A stretch of DNA of 64,000 nt from Salipaludibacillus keqinensis (GTDB taxonomy: Bacteria > Bacillota > Bacilli > Bacillales > Salisediminibacteriaceae), in the NCBI RefSeq assembly GCF_003226325.1, contig NZ_PDOD01000001.1, positions 558,001-622,000 of the forward strand, read 5' to 3'. Position numbers and translations under genes: made by a program. The notes under the pieces were generated by a model that searched no databases, was not told the DNA's origin, and saw nothing but the letters and a program-made list of their open reading frames with translations. Below, piece by piece: positions 54,142 to 62,461 of the stretch (positions within the stretch are counted from its first letter, which is position 1; every line of letters starts with the position of its first letter).

Positions 54142-56898
54142 TTAGTTATTATTGTTTTCATTCTGTTGATTTTCTGCTTCATTTGCACCGACATCAGTCT
54201 CTTCTTCAGTGTTATTGTTCTCATTGTTGGTCGCGTTTCCACTGTCGTTGCTGGTATCGTTAGCTTCATCATTGTTAGTTTCAGCCTCGTTGTTGTTACT
54301 TCCATTGTTATTTGGTTCATTATTAATTGGTTCATTATTAATTGGTTCTTCCTCATTGTTTGACTCATTGTCATTGTTATTATTTAGATTATTATTTTCT
54401 GTCTCGTTTTCCTCGTTCGGTTCTTCGTTTAGTTCTTCTTCTTCATTTAATTCTTCGTTTTCTTCATTCTCTTCATTCTCTTCATTCTCTTCTTCTTCAA
54501 TGTCTTCCTCTTCGTCCTCTTCTTCATCTGGTATTCTAACCTCTACTGTTGCGGGGTCACTTTGCACATCTTCGTCATCATCTGCGATCGCAGTAACTCT
54601 AACAGTATAAGTTTCGCCAGACTCAGGTGAGTCGATCTGATAAGACAAGTCTTTTGTAATATCAATTAAGGTAAAATCATTACTTTGACTATCGCTTAGT
54701 TCCAGTCTAAAGCTGAAATCATCTCGAGATTCTTCTGGGTAATTCCATTCTACTAGGATCGCATCCATTTCTTCATCATAACTGGCCTGCAAGCCTTGGA
54801 TGGAGTTTGCATCTGGAATCTCAAATTCCTCAGAAACTTCGGTAGGCTCAGTACCACGGACGAAATATTCATGGACAATCTCACTATCAGGCGTAAAGTC
54901 ACTAGGAAGCTCGCCTGTGGATTTCTCGATCCCAATGCGGACCACCGAATCAGGTTGTACAAAATCGGATGTATCACGGCCTTGATGGGCGTATTCCATG
55001 ACTTCCTTGAATATATCTCTAGAAATATGATGTTCATTATTATTCATGATAATTTGACCATCACCAATAGATGGGTAACCCGTCCACACAGCTGCAGTTA
55101 ATTCTGTTGTGTAACCTGCAAACCAACCGTCACGGATAGCTGAATCAGGGATGTCATGATTATCTCGGTCGTCCTGAGTAAAGTTAGAGGAACCGGTTTT
55201 TCCTGCAACGTCTAGACCGGCTATTTGAGCTCTTTGGCCTGTTCCGGATTGAACTACATCTTTAAGCATGTCAGAAATCATAAACGCTGTGTAATCATTC
55301 ATAGCTTGCTCAGGTTCAGGTGAAAGGTCAATGACTCTACCGTCTGGAAATTCTACTTTTCGAACGGTATGAGGTTCATTGTATTCACCTTGGTTACCAA
55401 AGGCACCGTAAGCTCCAGTCATTTGATAGGAAGAGACTTCATTGGCACCTAAAGCATAGGATTCATGCATTTCTTCTAATGGTATTCCTAAGCGCTGACC
55501 AAAAGCCTGAGCTTCGTCTAATCCAACTTCGTGAAGGGCTTTAACGGCAGGTACATTAAGAGAATCTTTTAATGCTTCTCGCATGGAGATGGAACCTCTG
55601 TAACTATCACGATTGAAGTTACGTACTGGTGTTGTTCCATCAGAATAGGTATACTCTTCATCCACAATCTGATGGTACGTAGACCATTGTAACTCATCAA
55701 TGGCTGGTCCATAGTCTAAAATCGGTTTCATGGAAGAACCAGCTTGTCTTCGTGGGTTTGTCGCCCAGTTCCATTGCCTAACGCCTTCAGCTGGTTCGCG
55801 CATTCCACCAATAGCTCGAACTTCACCTGTTTTTGTTTCCATTAACGTTATGCCTGCTTGAAACATTTCATCAGGAAAGTCAATCACATCATTCTGCATG
55901 ACATTTTCTACATGGCTTTGCAGATCTTGATCAAGGTTTGTGTAAATTTTCAATCCACCTGTATAGATATCACTAGCTTCAACTCCATCAATTTCTTCTA
56001 CTTCATCAAGAACTTGATCGATATAAGATTGAAATTCATTGGATTGTCGTTCGCTACGCTGAAGCTGTTCTTCAACAGGTACGCTCATCGCCGTGTCTGC
56101 TTCTTCTTGAGTAATCTTTTCATTACTTAACATACGGTTAATAACCGTATTTCGTCGATTTTCTGCAGCTTCCGGATTGTTAAACGGATTGTGTGCATTT
56201 GGACGTTGAGGAATACCGGCTAACAAAGCGGCATCTTCAATATTAAGCTCATCTAAATCTTTACTAAAATAATAGTTAGCAGCTTCGACGACACCATATC
56301 TTGAATCAGAAAAATAAATCGCATTCATATACATTTCAAGAATTTGGTCTTTCGTGTACTGTTGTTCAAGTTTTACAGCCAAGTATTGCTCTTGAAGTTT
56401 TCTAGTCATCGTTTTATCAAACTCGAAGAAAAGGTTCTTGACCACTTGCTGAGTAATCGTACTGGCTCCTTCACTTCCAAATCCACCCGTAATATTTGCT
56501 CTGATCGCTCCACCAATTCGCCGAACGTCGATGCCGAAATGATCATAGAAACGAGTGTCTTCCACAGATAACACTGCATCCTTTAATACAGAAGGGACCT
56601 CATCAATATTAGCCATTCGTCGGTTTTCAGCAGCGTGAAGGGTCGTAATCAGCTCATCGTCCATATCCATGATTTCCGGGTTTAAGGCTAAGGTAAGTCG
56701 CTCAGGATCAAGGTCAGGGGCACCCCGCATAATAGAAAATACAGTGATGGTACCGACAACCATCATGACTAATAACATGACTCCAAGTGCTGTGAGTACT
56801 TTTTTCCATGTCCCTTTTTTACTCTTTGATTTATTATTGCTAGATTGGTTTTTATTTTTTGATTTTCTGCGTTCTTGTCTTGAATAGTTTTCAGACAT
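54142..56898 (-). CDS. ponA: Penicillin-binding protein 1A/1B, bifunctional glycosyltransferase/transpeptidase
   Basis: Class A PBP of 918 residues that polymerises and crosslinks peptidoglycan. Order: basic cytoplasmic start, membrane helix about residues 33-56, GT51 domain with catalytic Glu in EDTRFYDHFG near 112 and GASTITQQVVKNLF near 139, then the transpeptidase with SxxK (AGSSMKPI) near 389, SLNVP near 452 and KTGSS near 567, a fibronectin-III-like domain near 690-780, and an extended tail of about 125 residues made almost only of Glu, Asn, Asp. B. subtilis PonA also has an Asn-rich tail. Lies 32 bases after recU. Confidence 0.96.
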   Translation of the reverse strand: MSENYSRQERRKSKNKNQSSNNKSKSKKGTWKKVLTALGVMLLVMMVVGTITVFSIMRGAPDLDPERLTLALNPEIMDMDDELITTLHAAENRRMANIDEVPSVLKDAVLSVEDTRFYDHFGIDVRRIGGAIRANITGGFGSEGASTITQQVVKNLFFEFDKTMTRKLQEQYLAVKLEQQYTKDQILEMYMNAIYFSDSRYGVVEAANYYFSKDLDELNIEDAALLAGIPQRPNAHNPFNNPEAAENRRNTVINRMLSNEKITQEEADTAMSVPVEEQLQRSERQSNEFQSYIDQVLDEVEEIDGVEASDIYTGGLKIYTNLDQDLQSHVENVMQNDVIDFPDEMFQAGITLMETKTGEVRAIGGMREPAEGVRQWNWATNPRRQAGSSMKPILDYGPAIDELQWSTYHQIVDEEYTYSDGTTPVRNFNRDSYRGSISMREALKDSLNVPAVKALHEVGLDEAQAFGQRLGIPLEEMHESYALGANEVSSYQMTGAYGAFGNQGEYNEPHTVRKVEFPDGRVIDLSPEPEQAMNDYTAFMISDMLKDVVQSGTGQRAQIAGLDVAGKTGSSNFTQDDRDNHDIPDSAIRDGWFAGYTTELTAAVWTGYPSIGDGQIIMNNNEHHISRDIFKEVMEYAHQGRDTSDFVQPDSVVRIGIEKSTGELPSDFTPDSEIVHEYFVRGTEPTEVSEEFEIPDANSIQGLQASYDEEMDAILVEWNYPEESRDDFSFRLELSDSQSNDFTLIDITKDLSYQIDSPESGETYTVRVTAIADDDEDVQSDPATVEVRIPDEEEDEEEDIEEEENEENEENEENEELNEEEELNEEPNEENETENNNLNNNNDNESNNEEEPINNEPINNEPNNNGSNNNEAETNNDEANDTSNDSGNATNNENNNTEEETDVGANEAENQQNENNNN
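54314..54343. repeat. 15-base tandem repeat in the ponA tail
   Basis: Two perfect copies of GGTTCATTATTAATT in direct tandem; on the coding strand they encode a repeated NNEPI unit in the disordered tail of PBP1. Confidence 0.8.
54463..54489. repeat. 9-base tandem repeat in the ponA tail
   Basis: Three perfect copies of TTCATTCTC; the coding strand gives a repeated Glu-Asn-Glu unit. Such repeats can change in copy number by replication slippage without loss of frame. Confidence 0.8.
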
Positions 56899-56930
56899 TT
56901 TTCATCTTCCTTTCAATACTGCCGTTGCTT

Positions 56931-57542
56931 TTACTCAACTGACAATATTTTATCAATCGTTTTTAAGTAGTCAATTCTAGGATGGAATCCTATAGGAATA
57001 AGATATCCACATGATTCTATTTCACGTTTCGGAATAGATTTCCGTTTTTTGTCCTGTTCATCGTAGAAACTAAACAAATCTTCAGCTTTTAGTAAATATA
57101 CTTCATCTAATAAAGAAAACCTTAACAAGGCAAAAGCAAAACCATGATGGCTAATCACTTCTTTCATATGCGTAATCTGGTGATCATGAAAGTTCTTCAA
57201 AGGGAAACTTGTTTTATTTTTTGTTTCTTTAGCTTCAAAATCAATATATCGACCTTTATACACACCATTATAATCGGTAGTAGATGGTTTTTTGAAATAG
57301 GCCTCGGTTACCACTGCTGCACTTCGTTTAGGGTAATTCACATTAACGATCTGCAAGGGAGTGGGTTTTTTATGAATGATAGCTATATGATGGGATCGAT
57401 AATATTCATTTGTGACGTTTATATCCTCCTCTAAACTCATTCCACGATTACTAAACCGTTCGTCTTTGTTTTTGTCGTTTTTTTTATGAGAAAGGATTCG
57501 CTTATTTTGAAATTTTTTTCCGTTGGGGTAACGAATGGTCAT
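56931..57542 (-). CDS. recU: Holliday junction resolvase RecU
   Basis: Cuts Holliday junctions in recombination and chromosome segregation. The 203-residue protein has [22 protein letters not shown] with metal ligands near residue 70 and [19 protein letters not shown] with the nuclease E-x-K near residue 97. Start ATG 57542 is chosen because MTIRYPNGK matches known RecU starts and GGGAG lies 6 bases upstream; in-frame ATGs at 57548 and 57566 are alternatives. recU-ponA is the known operon order. Confidence 0.94.
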   Translation of the reverse strand: MTIRYPNGKKFQNKRILSHKKNDKNKDERFSNRGMSLEEDINVTNEYYRSHHIAIIHKKPTPLQIVNVNYPKRSAAVVTEAYFKKPSTTDYNGVYKGRYIDFEAKETKNKTSFPLKNFHDHQITHMKEVISHHGFAFALLRFSLLDEVYLLKAEDLFSFYDEQDKKRKSIPKREIESCGYLIPIGFHPRIDYLKTIDKILSVE

Positions 57543-57735
57543 CTTCATCTCCCTTTCCCTCGACATGGTTGTTTATTATTTCTTTATAAGGAAAGAAACC
57601 ATCACTATATCTTACCATATCTTCTAGAAGAGGAAATAGGATTTTACTCTCATTAATGGGAGTGAAGCCAAATAAGTAGGGTATAATACGAGGAAAGTAG
57701 AATAAATAGTGGATCTATAGAAAGGGAAGAGGTCG

Positions 57736-58710
57736 TTGAATAAGAGACAAATTCTTAAAACGGTTCGTAAATTAACGGCTAAGAATAATGTGGATAACGT
57801 GGCTCGTACGGATTCTTATCAGCAATTTTATGACTCTTATCCTGAGATCCGTTGGGCGTATCTTGCTAGTTTTGTTTCTCGGAATGCAGGTTGGTCCATG
57901 TCCGATCTATTGTCACATTCTCTAGTGGAGATGCTCTCTAAAGAATGGCGGAGAAGATTATTTATTTCCCTTGAAAGGGCTAATTGGTTAATTTTCTCGG
58001 ATGCCTATCCACAATTAATGATCTATCAATTTTCTCAGAAGATAGGGAAACCCTTGTTTGATTTATTATCTTTTTTTGATGTCTCTAAGTGGATGATGCA
58101 GCAATGGTGGGTATTTTGGTATGACAGAAATGAAGATCAATTAATGAAGGCCTTAATCATTAATGAACAACATGTGATTGAAAAACCAGTTATTCGCGCC
58201 CCCTTTTTTAGAGATGTCCTTTTTCATCGGCCGAGCTATGAGTGGCAAGAAAGACTGCACTTCAGTGTGGTGATTTTTCCTTCTATTTGTGGAGAAATTT
58301 ATGGTATTTCTGTAGACCATTTTACTGATGTAAAAAAAAGAGTGGAATTAGGAGGGAAGCTCGCATGGCTTCTGTTTCACTCGCCTGTACGAGAAGAGAT
58401 CAGGGAGTACTTCCAAGACACATTGTATACAGGCAATCGGTCGATAGATATTCCAGAAATCACTCATGAAAAAGATATAAACCTTCCATTGAGAATATGC
58501 TATCCAATGATTCATCACGGCGACAATAAAAGAAGAGACTGGTCCTTATCTGATGAGTTCGAACCTGATTTACTTTTAAGAAGGAAGAATAAAGTCCCTC
58601 GTCGTTATCAAATCACCGACTGGTACCAACATAAACAACACCAAATACATACTGCAGCTAAGCTTAGCTCTTACGTTAGAGGCACACAAAAGAAGAATCA
58701 GAACACATGA
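57736..58710 (+). CDS. yppC: DUF2515 protein YppC
   Basis: A 324-residue protein of unknown function, rich in aromatic residues, with WAYLASFVSRNAGWSMSDL near residue 39 and a run of helices after it, matching YppC/DUF2515 by place (divergent from recU) and by sequence feel. Start TTG 57736 after AAAGGGAAGAGG. A TATAAT at 57682-57687 may belong to its promoter. The stop codon lies inside the loop of a terminator-like hairpin. Confidence 0.85.
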   Translation: MNKRQILKTVRKLTAKNNVDNVARTDSYQQFYDSYPEIRWAYLASFVSRNAGWSMSDLLSHSLVEMLSKEWRRRLFISLERANWLIFSDAYPQLMIYQFSQKIGKPLFDLLSFFDVSKWMMQQWWVFWYDRNEDQLMKALIINEQHVIEKPVIRAPFFRDVLFHRPSYEWQERLHFSVVIFPSICGEIYGISVDHFTDVKKRVELGGKLAWLLFHSPVREEIREYFQDTLYTGNRSIDIPEITHEKDINLPLRICYPMIHHGDNKRRDWSLSDEFEPDLLLRRKNKVPRRYQITDWYQHKQHQIHTAAKLSSYVRGTQKKNQNT

Positions 58711-58723
58711 GGTTCTGATTCTT
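58693..58723 (-). terminator. Terminator shared by sspM (reverse) and yppC (forward)
   Basis: Perfect 12-pair stem AAGAATCAGAAC / GTTCTGATTCTT with a 7-base loop that holds the yppC stop codon. The T-rich run (CTTCTTTT) is on the reverse strand, so it fits best as the sspM terminator. Confidence 0.75.
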
Positions 58724-58787
58724 AGTATGGCAATGAAATGAATGGTCCAGATCATAGAAAATCTTTAAAGTATGGGGAATGCAATGT

Positions 58788-58904
58788 TTATGTTGCTGGG
58801 CGGTTAGGGCCTCTATTTTTCTTATCCACTTGACCTTTAGTGGGTTGTTGATGTTGTTTTTTTGATGAGCCATTGCGTTGGGATGATTCATTTTCATGTT
58901 TCAC
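58788..58904 (-). CDS. sspM: Small acid-soluble spore protein SspM
   Basis: A 38-codon gene on the reverse strand. The product is short, polar and basic, and ends KGQVDKKNRGPNRPAT. B. subtilis SspM, a minor small acid-soluble spore protein, ends DKKLGGPNRPST and is encoded in the same place, after yppC. Start GTG 58904 (complement) follows a strong AGGGAGGTGAG ribosome site by 10 bases. A terminator hairpin lies downstream. Expected to be made in the forespore (SigG in B. subtilis); I see no convincing SigG promoter. Confidence 0.85.
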   Translation of the reverse strand: MKHENESSQRNGSSKKQHQQPTKGQVDKKNRGPNRPAT

Positions 58905-59080
58905 TTCTTACTCACCTCCCTCTACACAGTTATTGTGTGCAGATAAAGAAACTTCATTCTAGAGAATTTGAAAGAAATCTACTTTCTTTGCCGAATGAGA
59001 ACTAGTTTTGTCACCAACAAAGGAATTTAGATTTGCTTAGAGAATACAGAGAGAAAATAGTTAAAAGGAGTGGTAGGCTT

Positions 59081-59608
59081 ATGTCAATATCTAAGTGGAA
59101 AACAAAGGACATTGCCGATGAGTTAAGAGTCAATCCTTCAACGGTTCAAAGGTGGATTAAGTATTTTCAGTTACCTTATGAAGTCAATAAACATGGTCAT
59201 TTCGAATTGACGGAAGAAACGTATCAAAAGCTTCATCATATTCACAGTGAAACAAAAGAAGGGAAAAAGATGAGACACATATCATTGTCAGAAGCTACCT
59301 CTTCAATAAATATAAGACCAAAAGAAAAAATGGTGCCAGCGCAACGATTAGACGAAAGGATTGAAAAACTAATCATTCAAGTAGAACAGTTAGACCGGAA
59401 CCTTCACACGAAAGCGGACGAAGTAGTTGAATACCAAGTTCTTAATCACAGAAAAGAAATCAATGAATTGAACGGATTGATCTCTCAATTAACTCAACGT
59501 TTGAAGGTACTAGAAGATGAGCTAAGCAAGAAAGAAAAAGCTTCAAAAGATAAATCAGGAGAAATTCCTCTAAGAAAAAGAAGGCTAGCGGGTATCTTTA
59601 GTTTGTAA
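59081..59608 (+). CDS. racA: RacA-like chromosome-anchoring protein (MerR-type HTH plus coiled coil)
   Basis: A 175-residue protein. Residues 1-60 form a MerR-like DNA-binding domain (WKTKDIADELRVNPSTVQRWIKYF), residues about 85-155 a coiled coil (LDERIEKLIIQVEQLD, KADEVVEYQVLNHRKEI), and the end is basic with a hydrophobic tip (KRRLAGIFSL). B. subtilis RacA has the same plan, including an almost identical KADEVVSYQLLQHRREI-type segment, and tethers the chromosome to the pole in sporulation through DivIVA. ATG 59081 has AAAAGGAG 10 bases upstream. In B. subtilis racA lies elsewhere. Confidence 0.75.
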   Translation: MSISKWKTKDIADELRVNPSTVQRWIKYFQLPYEVNKHGHFELTEETYQKLHHIHSETKEGKKMRHISLSEATSSINIRPKEKMVPAQRLDERIEKLIIQVEQLDRNLHTKADEVVEYQVLNHRKEINELNGLISQLTQRLKVLEDELSKKEKASKDKSGEIPLRKRRLAGIFSL

Positions 59609-59649
59609 CTGTTCATGATTTTGATACAATCTTCTTGAGGTGATAAGGA

Positions 59650-60009
59650 ATGAATCAAGAAGAGTGGCAACTTTTAAAGGAAAAAACGAGTAACCTTCGT
59701 CAATTAAATGAAAAAGCTTACGAAAATTATAAAGAATTTTCAGTAGGGGATAAAGAGGCAGATTTTTTCGGTCATGTGAAGCCGTTTGCTGATGATGTGA
59801 AGATTCAATTAGAAGCGTGGACACCAATGGTACTAAAATGGCTAGAATACGAAAAACCGTCCTATCTTCATCCACAACAAATTGATCAGCTAGTAGAGAA
59901 TTTCGAAATACTATCCGTCACTTGTTTCCAAAAAGATACGAAAAATAAAAAACTTATGGAAAGATATAAATCCATCGAGTATACGTTGTCTCTCGTTGTA
60001 CAGTCGTAA
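59650..60009 (+). CDS. yppE: DUF1798 protein YppE
   Basis: A 119-residue helical protein with the YppE pattern LEAWTPMVLKWLEYEKPSYLHPQQIDQLVENFEIL and a C-terminal CFQKDTKNKKLMERYKSIEYTL. Function unknown. ATG 59650 behind GAGGTGATAAGGA. It follows racA by 41 bases and is likely cotranscribed with it; a terminator comes 40 bases after the stop. Confidence 0.88.
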   Translation: MNQEEWQLLKEKTSNLRQLNEKAYENYKEFSVGDKEADFFGHVKPFADDVKIQLEAWTPMVLKWLEYEKPSYLHPQQIDQLVENFEILSVTCFQKDTKNKKLMERYKSIEYTLSLVVQS

Positions 60010-60049
60010 TCTTCAGAATGAAGAGATCCTAAATAGAAGAGAAGGGCCC

Positions 60050-60077
60050 AACGTGAGCGATTTTGCTTGCGTTTTTT
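60050..60077 (+). terminator. Intrinsic terminator after yppE
   Basis: Nine-pair stem AACGTGAGC / GCTTGCGTT (two G-T pairs), 6-base loop, TTTTTT. Confidence 0.82.
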
Positions 60078-60138
60078 CTTTGTGTGGAAAAAACTTTTCC
60101 GGTATACTCATGGAGGAAGGTTGAGAGGGGGAGACAAA

Positions 60139-60594
60139 GTGAAAAAGATAACCATTCTTATAATGGTCATGATATTGTTTACTATGGGATGTGACGAAGA
60201 AGATCATTGGGAAAATGTGAATGATGATGAGACATCACAGGAAATCATTGAACTAATGGAAGACTATAAATTAGCATGGGAAGAAAGCCTCTCCACACAG
60301 TCATATTCAATCATGGAATCGTATTTTGTTGGGAACAGTCAAGTGTTTCATATGGAAAGGAAGCAACATCAACAATTAACTGGGGAAAGGAAAATTGAGC
60401 GATTTCTAGAAGCTGACGACATCGAAATTGAGGTGAATCAGTTTGACGAATATAGAGTTAGATGGAATGAAACTGTGGAAATTGACCAATTGGATTCTAT
60501 TTATGAAGAAACGAGAGCTAGAAACTACTACTTGGGTGAAGGTAGAAACGGCTTCAGAATTATAGCCATTGAACGATCGGATGAAGTTAGTTAG
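60139..60594 (+). CDS. Small lipoprotein of unknown function
   Basis: A 151-residue protein with a lipoprotein signal (basic KK, hydrophobic stretch, lipobox FTMGC with Cys near residue 18). The mature part is acidic and could be an NTF2-like alpha/beta domain: a helix (EIIELMEDYKLAWEESL), a SYFVGNSQVFHMERKQHQQL region, then strands. I do not recognise the family. GTG 60139 follows GAGGGGGAGA; the frame upstream of it has no ribosome site. Single gene. Confidence 0.8.
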   Translation: MKKITILIMVMILFTMGCDEEDHWENVNDDETSQEIIELMEDYKLAWEESLSTQSYSIMESYFVGNSQVFHMERKQHQQLTGERKIERFLEADDIEIEVNQFDEYRVRWNETVEIDQLDSIYEETRARNYYLGEGRNGFRIIAIERSDEVS

Positions 60595-60680
60595 GTCGAT
60601 TTTAGTGAATGGATCATAATGGAAAAAATGAAAGGACCTTATTAACTTTAGGCCCTTAGTTAGAATTTTAATAAAAAGAG

Positions 60681-60709
60681 CGGACTTGAATATTTATCTC
60701 TCAAGTCCG
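60681..60709 (-). terminator. Likely terminator of the CBS/ACT gene
   Basis: Perfect 9-pair stem CGGACTTGA / TCAAGTCCG. The T run (CTCTTTTTATT) follows on the reverse strand, so it best serves the reverse gene; forward use for the lipoprotein gene is possible. Confidence 0.65.
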
Positions 60710-60817
60710 ATTTCTCATCTATATCAGCTTTTCTAAAATATTAAGCTTATTTAACAAGCTTTATGGAAGTATAACTTCATAGAGTCATTCGAAATTGAAT
60801 TATTATTAACTTTCATG

Positions 60818-61447
60818 TTAAATTTTTTCAATATCAAATACGCGGAAACCTTCACCTTCAAGGTGGCTAATGACTTTTTTCAGAGTGGGTTCAGAAGTCT
60901 CTTTCGGTAACGTGACTAAAACTCTTCTAAAGAATGTACTTTCATTATCTAAAGACATAAGACTTTGGATGTTCGTAAATTTCTTTAAACTTGCAACAAT
61001 GGTACTTAGAGCTCCTTGATATTCGTGTGTTGAAATCGTAAGTGTATAACTTCCTGTTCTCACACCCCATGAGTCTTCGAGAATTTCCATTACATTGGCG
61101 TGTGTTAGGATCCCCGTAAACTTGTTATCTTCATTTAACACAGCTAAATACGGGTATTTTTTTATATTGCTGAAGATACGGAAGAACGATGCTTGCTCTT
61201 GAATAGAAACGTCCTTGTTTTCAACAAGGTTCATTATGGATTCGTCCCAAGTTGCCGTTTCCTTAACAATGGCCCTGTAAATTTCTTGGACGTAAATGTT
61301 CCCTTTAAAATATGTACCAGTGTCGTCCAATACGGGAACACAACGATAACCGTTATTTTCTAACTCCTCGGCAGCTTGACGAACGGTAAATGATTCTTTG
61401 CAGTAACGAACTTTTTCTTTATCAATGATATTATATTTAATCTTCAT
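60818..61447 (-). CDS. cbpA: CBS-ACT domain protein, CbpA-like (probable cyclic di-AMP receptor)
   Basis: A 209-residue soluble protein with two CBS motifs in the first 140 residues (VRQAAEELENNGYRCVPVLDD; YPYLAVLNEDNKFTGILTHANVMEIL) and an ACT-like domain from about residue 145. This arrangement is that of the cyclic di-AMP-binding CbpA type of Bacillota. Ligand binding is inferred from architecture. A TATAAT lies upstream on its strand. Divergent from pncA. Confidence 0.75.
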   Translation of the reverse strand: MKIKYNIIDKEKVRYCKESFTVRQAAEELENNGYRCVPVLDDTGTYFKGNIYVQEIYRAIVKETATWDESIMNLVENKDVSIQEQASFFRIFSNIKKYPYLAVLNEDNKFTGILTHANVMEILEDSWGVRTGSYTLTISTHEYQGALSTIVASLKKFTNIQSLMSLDNESTFFRRVLVTLPKETSEPTLKKVISHLEGEGFRVFDIEKI

Positions 61448-61521
61448 AAAATTCCCCTTTCAATACATGGATTGTTTTTATTATATACGAAAACTTTCAG
61501 AAAAAAAATAATCTTTCAAAA

Positions 61522-61550
61522 TTGGTCTGATTATTTGTAAATGGTACAAT
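61522..61550 (+). promoter_or_regulatory. SigA promoter of pncA
   Basis: TTGGTC (61522-61527), 17-base spacer, TACAAT (61545-61550). Confidence 0.68.
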
Positions 61551-61578
61551 AGAAGGAATCAATAAAGAGGAGGATTTT

Positions 61579-62151
61579 ATGAAAGCATTAATTGTTGTTG
61601 ACTACACAAATGATTTTGTTGCAGAGGATGGTAAATTGACATGTGGTGAACGGGGTCAGTCAATTGAAGAGAGAATCACCGATTTAACGAAGTCGTTTAT
61701 TGAATCAGATGATTTCGTAGTTTTTGCAGTAGATGCCCATGAAGCAGAAGATCCATATCATCCTGAATCTAAACTTTTTCCACCTCATAATATCAAAGGG
61801 ACTAAAGGTAGAGCCCTATACGGAAGCCTGGGGCATTATGTTGATCAATTAACTTATGACAGGGAAACCTCTTTTGACTGGATGGACAAATCCAGATATA
61901 GTGCTTTCGCCGGTACGCACTTGGAATTGAAATTGAGAGAAAGAAATATTCGTGAAATTCATTTAGTTGGTGTTTGCACCGACATATGCGTTCTTCATAC
62001 AGCCATTGATAGTTATAACAAAGGCTTCCACACAGTTATTCATGCGGATGCAGTTGAGAGTTTTAACCCAGTAGGGCACGATTGGGCTTTAGAGCATTTT
62101 TCAAAAACGCTAGGAGCTAAAGTGGTAGAAAATTGGGTCGAGGTAAAATAA
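61579..62151 (+). CDS. pncA: Nicotinamidase
   Basis: Hydrolyses nicotinamide to nicotinate in NAD salvage. The 190-residue cysteine hydrolase has the catalytic triad: Asp in VVDYTNDFVAEDGKL (residue 8), Lys in DKSRYSAFAGT near residue 109 and Cys in VGVCTDICVLHTA near residue 137. Metal-binding Asp/His occur in AVDAHEAEDPYHPES near residue 53. Sequence is very close to B. subtilis PncA (YueJ). GAGGAGG before ATG 61579. Confidence 0.93.
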   Translation: MKALIVVDYTNDFVAEDGKLTCGERGQSIEERITDLTKSFIESDDFVVFAVDAHEAEDPYHPESKLFPPHNIKGTKGRALYGSLGHYVDQLTYDRETSFDWMDKSRYSAFAGTHLELKLRERNIREIHLVGVCTDICVLHTAIDSYNKGFHTVIHADAVESFNPVGHDWALEHFSKTLGAKVVENWVEVK

Positions 62152-62203
62152 CTACGATTGAATTATTTTAAAGCGGGTATTCTTTCTAACAGGAGGGATA
62201 AAC

Positions 62204-62398
62204 ATGGAATTACAAACGATTCGTAAAAAACTAGAAGAAGTGGCGCACATGAGTCAAGAATTAAAAAATACTTACTATCGATTAAATGATAACGAAAAAA
62301 AGGAATTTAAAATTGGCTATCCCATGGATGTAGATGTAGATGAATTGGCTAAGCAATTATTTGAATGGTCTGAAATCCAGTTTGAAAGAAATAAGTAA
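62204..62398 (+). CDS. Small charged protein of unknown function
   Basis: A 64-residue, highly charged, helical protein that I do not recognise. The first 25 residues (KKLEEVAHMSQELKNTYYRL) may form a coiled coil. It is a believable gene because AGGAGG lies 8 bases before ATG 62204, and because it sits in the right orientation 52 bases after pncA. A stem-loop without T run follows. Confidence 0.65.
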   Translation: MELQTIRKKLEEVAHMSQELKNTYYRLNDNEKKEFKIGYPMDVDVDELAKQLFEWSEIQFERNK

Positions 62399-62402
62399 GG
62401 AA

Positions 62403-62429
62403 CAGCCCCTGTTAAACTAGCAGGGGCTG
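62403..62429 (+). repeat. GC-rich stem-loop after the 64-residue gene
   Basis: Perfect 9-pair stem CAGCCCCTG / CAGGGGCTG with a 9-base loop. No T run on either strand, so it may protect mRNA ends or pause polymerase rather than end transcription. Confidence 0.6.
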
Positions 62430-62461
62430 AACCTATGCAAGTGATATGAAAGGATGATAAG

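Noticed and set aside
54166-54610. Forward-strand Ser/Leu-rich frames opposite the ponA tail
   Set aside because: They are the mirror of a low-complexity Glu/Asn coding region and have no start signals.
58676-58897. Longer reverse-strand frame over the sspM region
   Set aside because: It is shifted relative to sspM, uses none of the strong ribosome site, and runs through the terminator.
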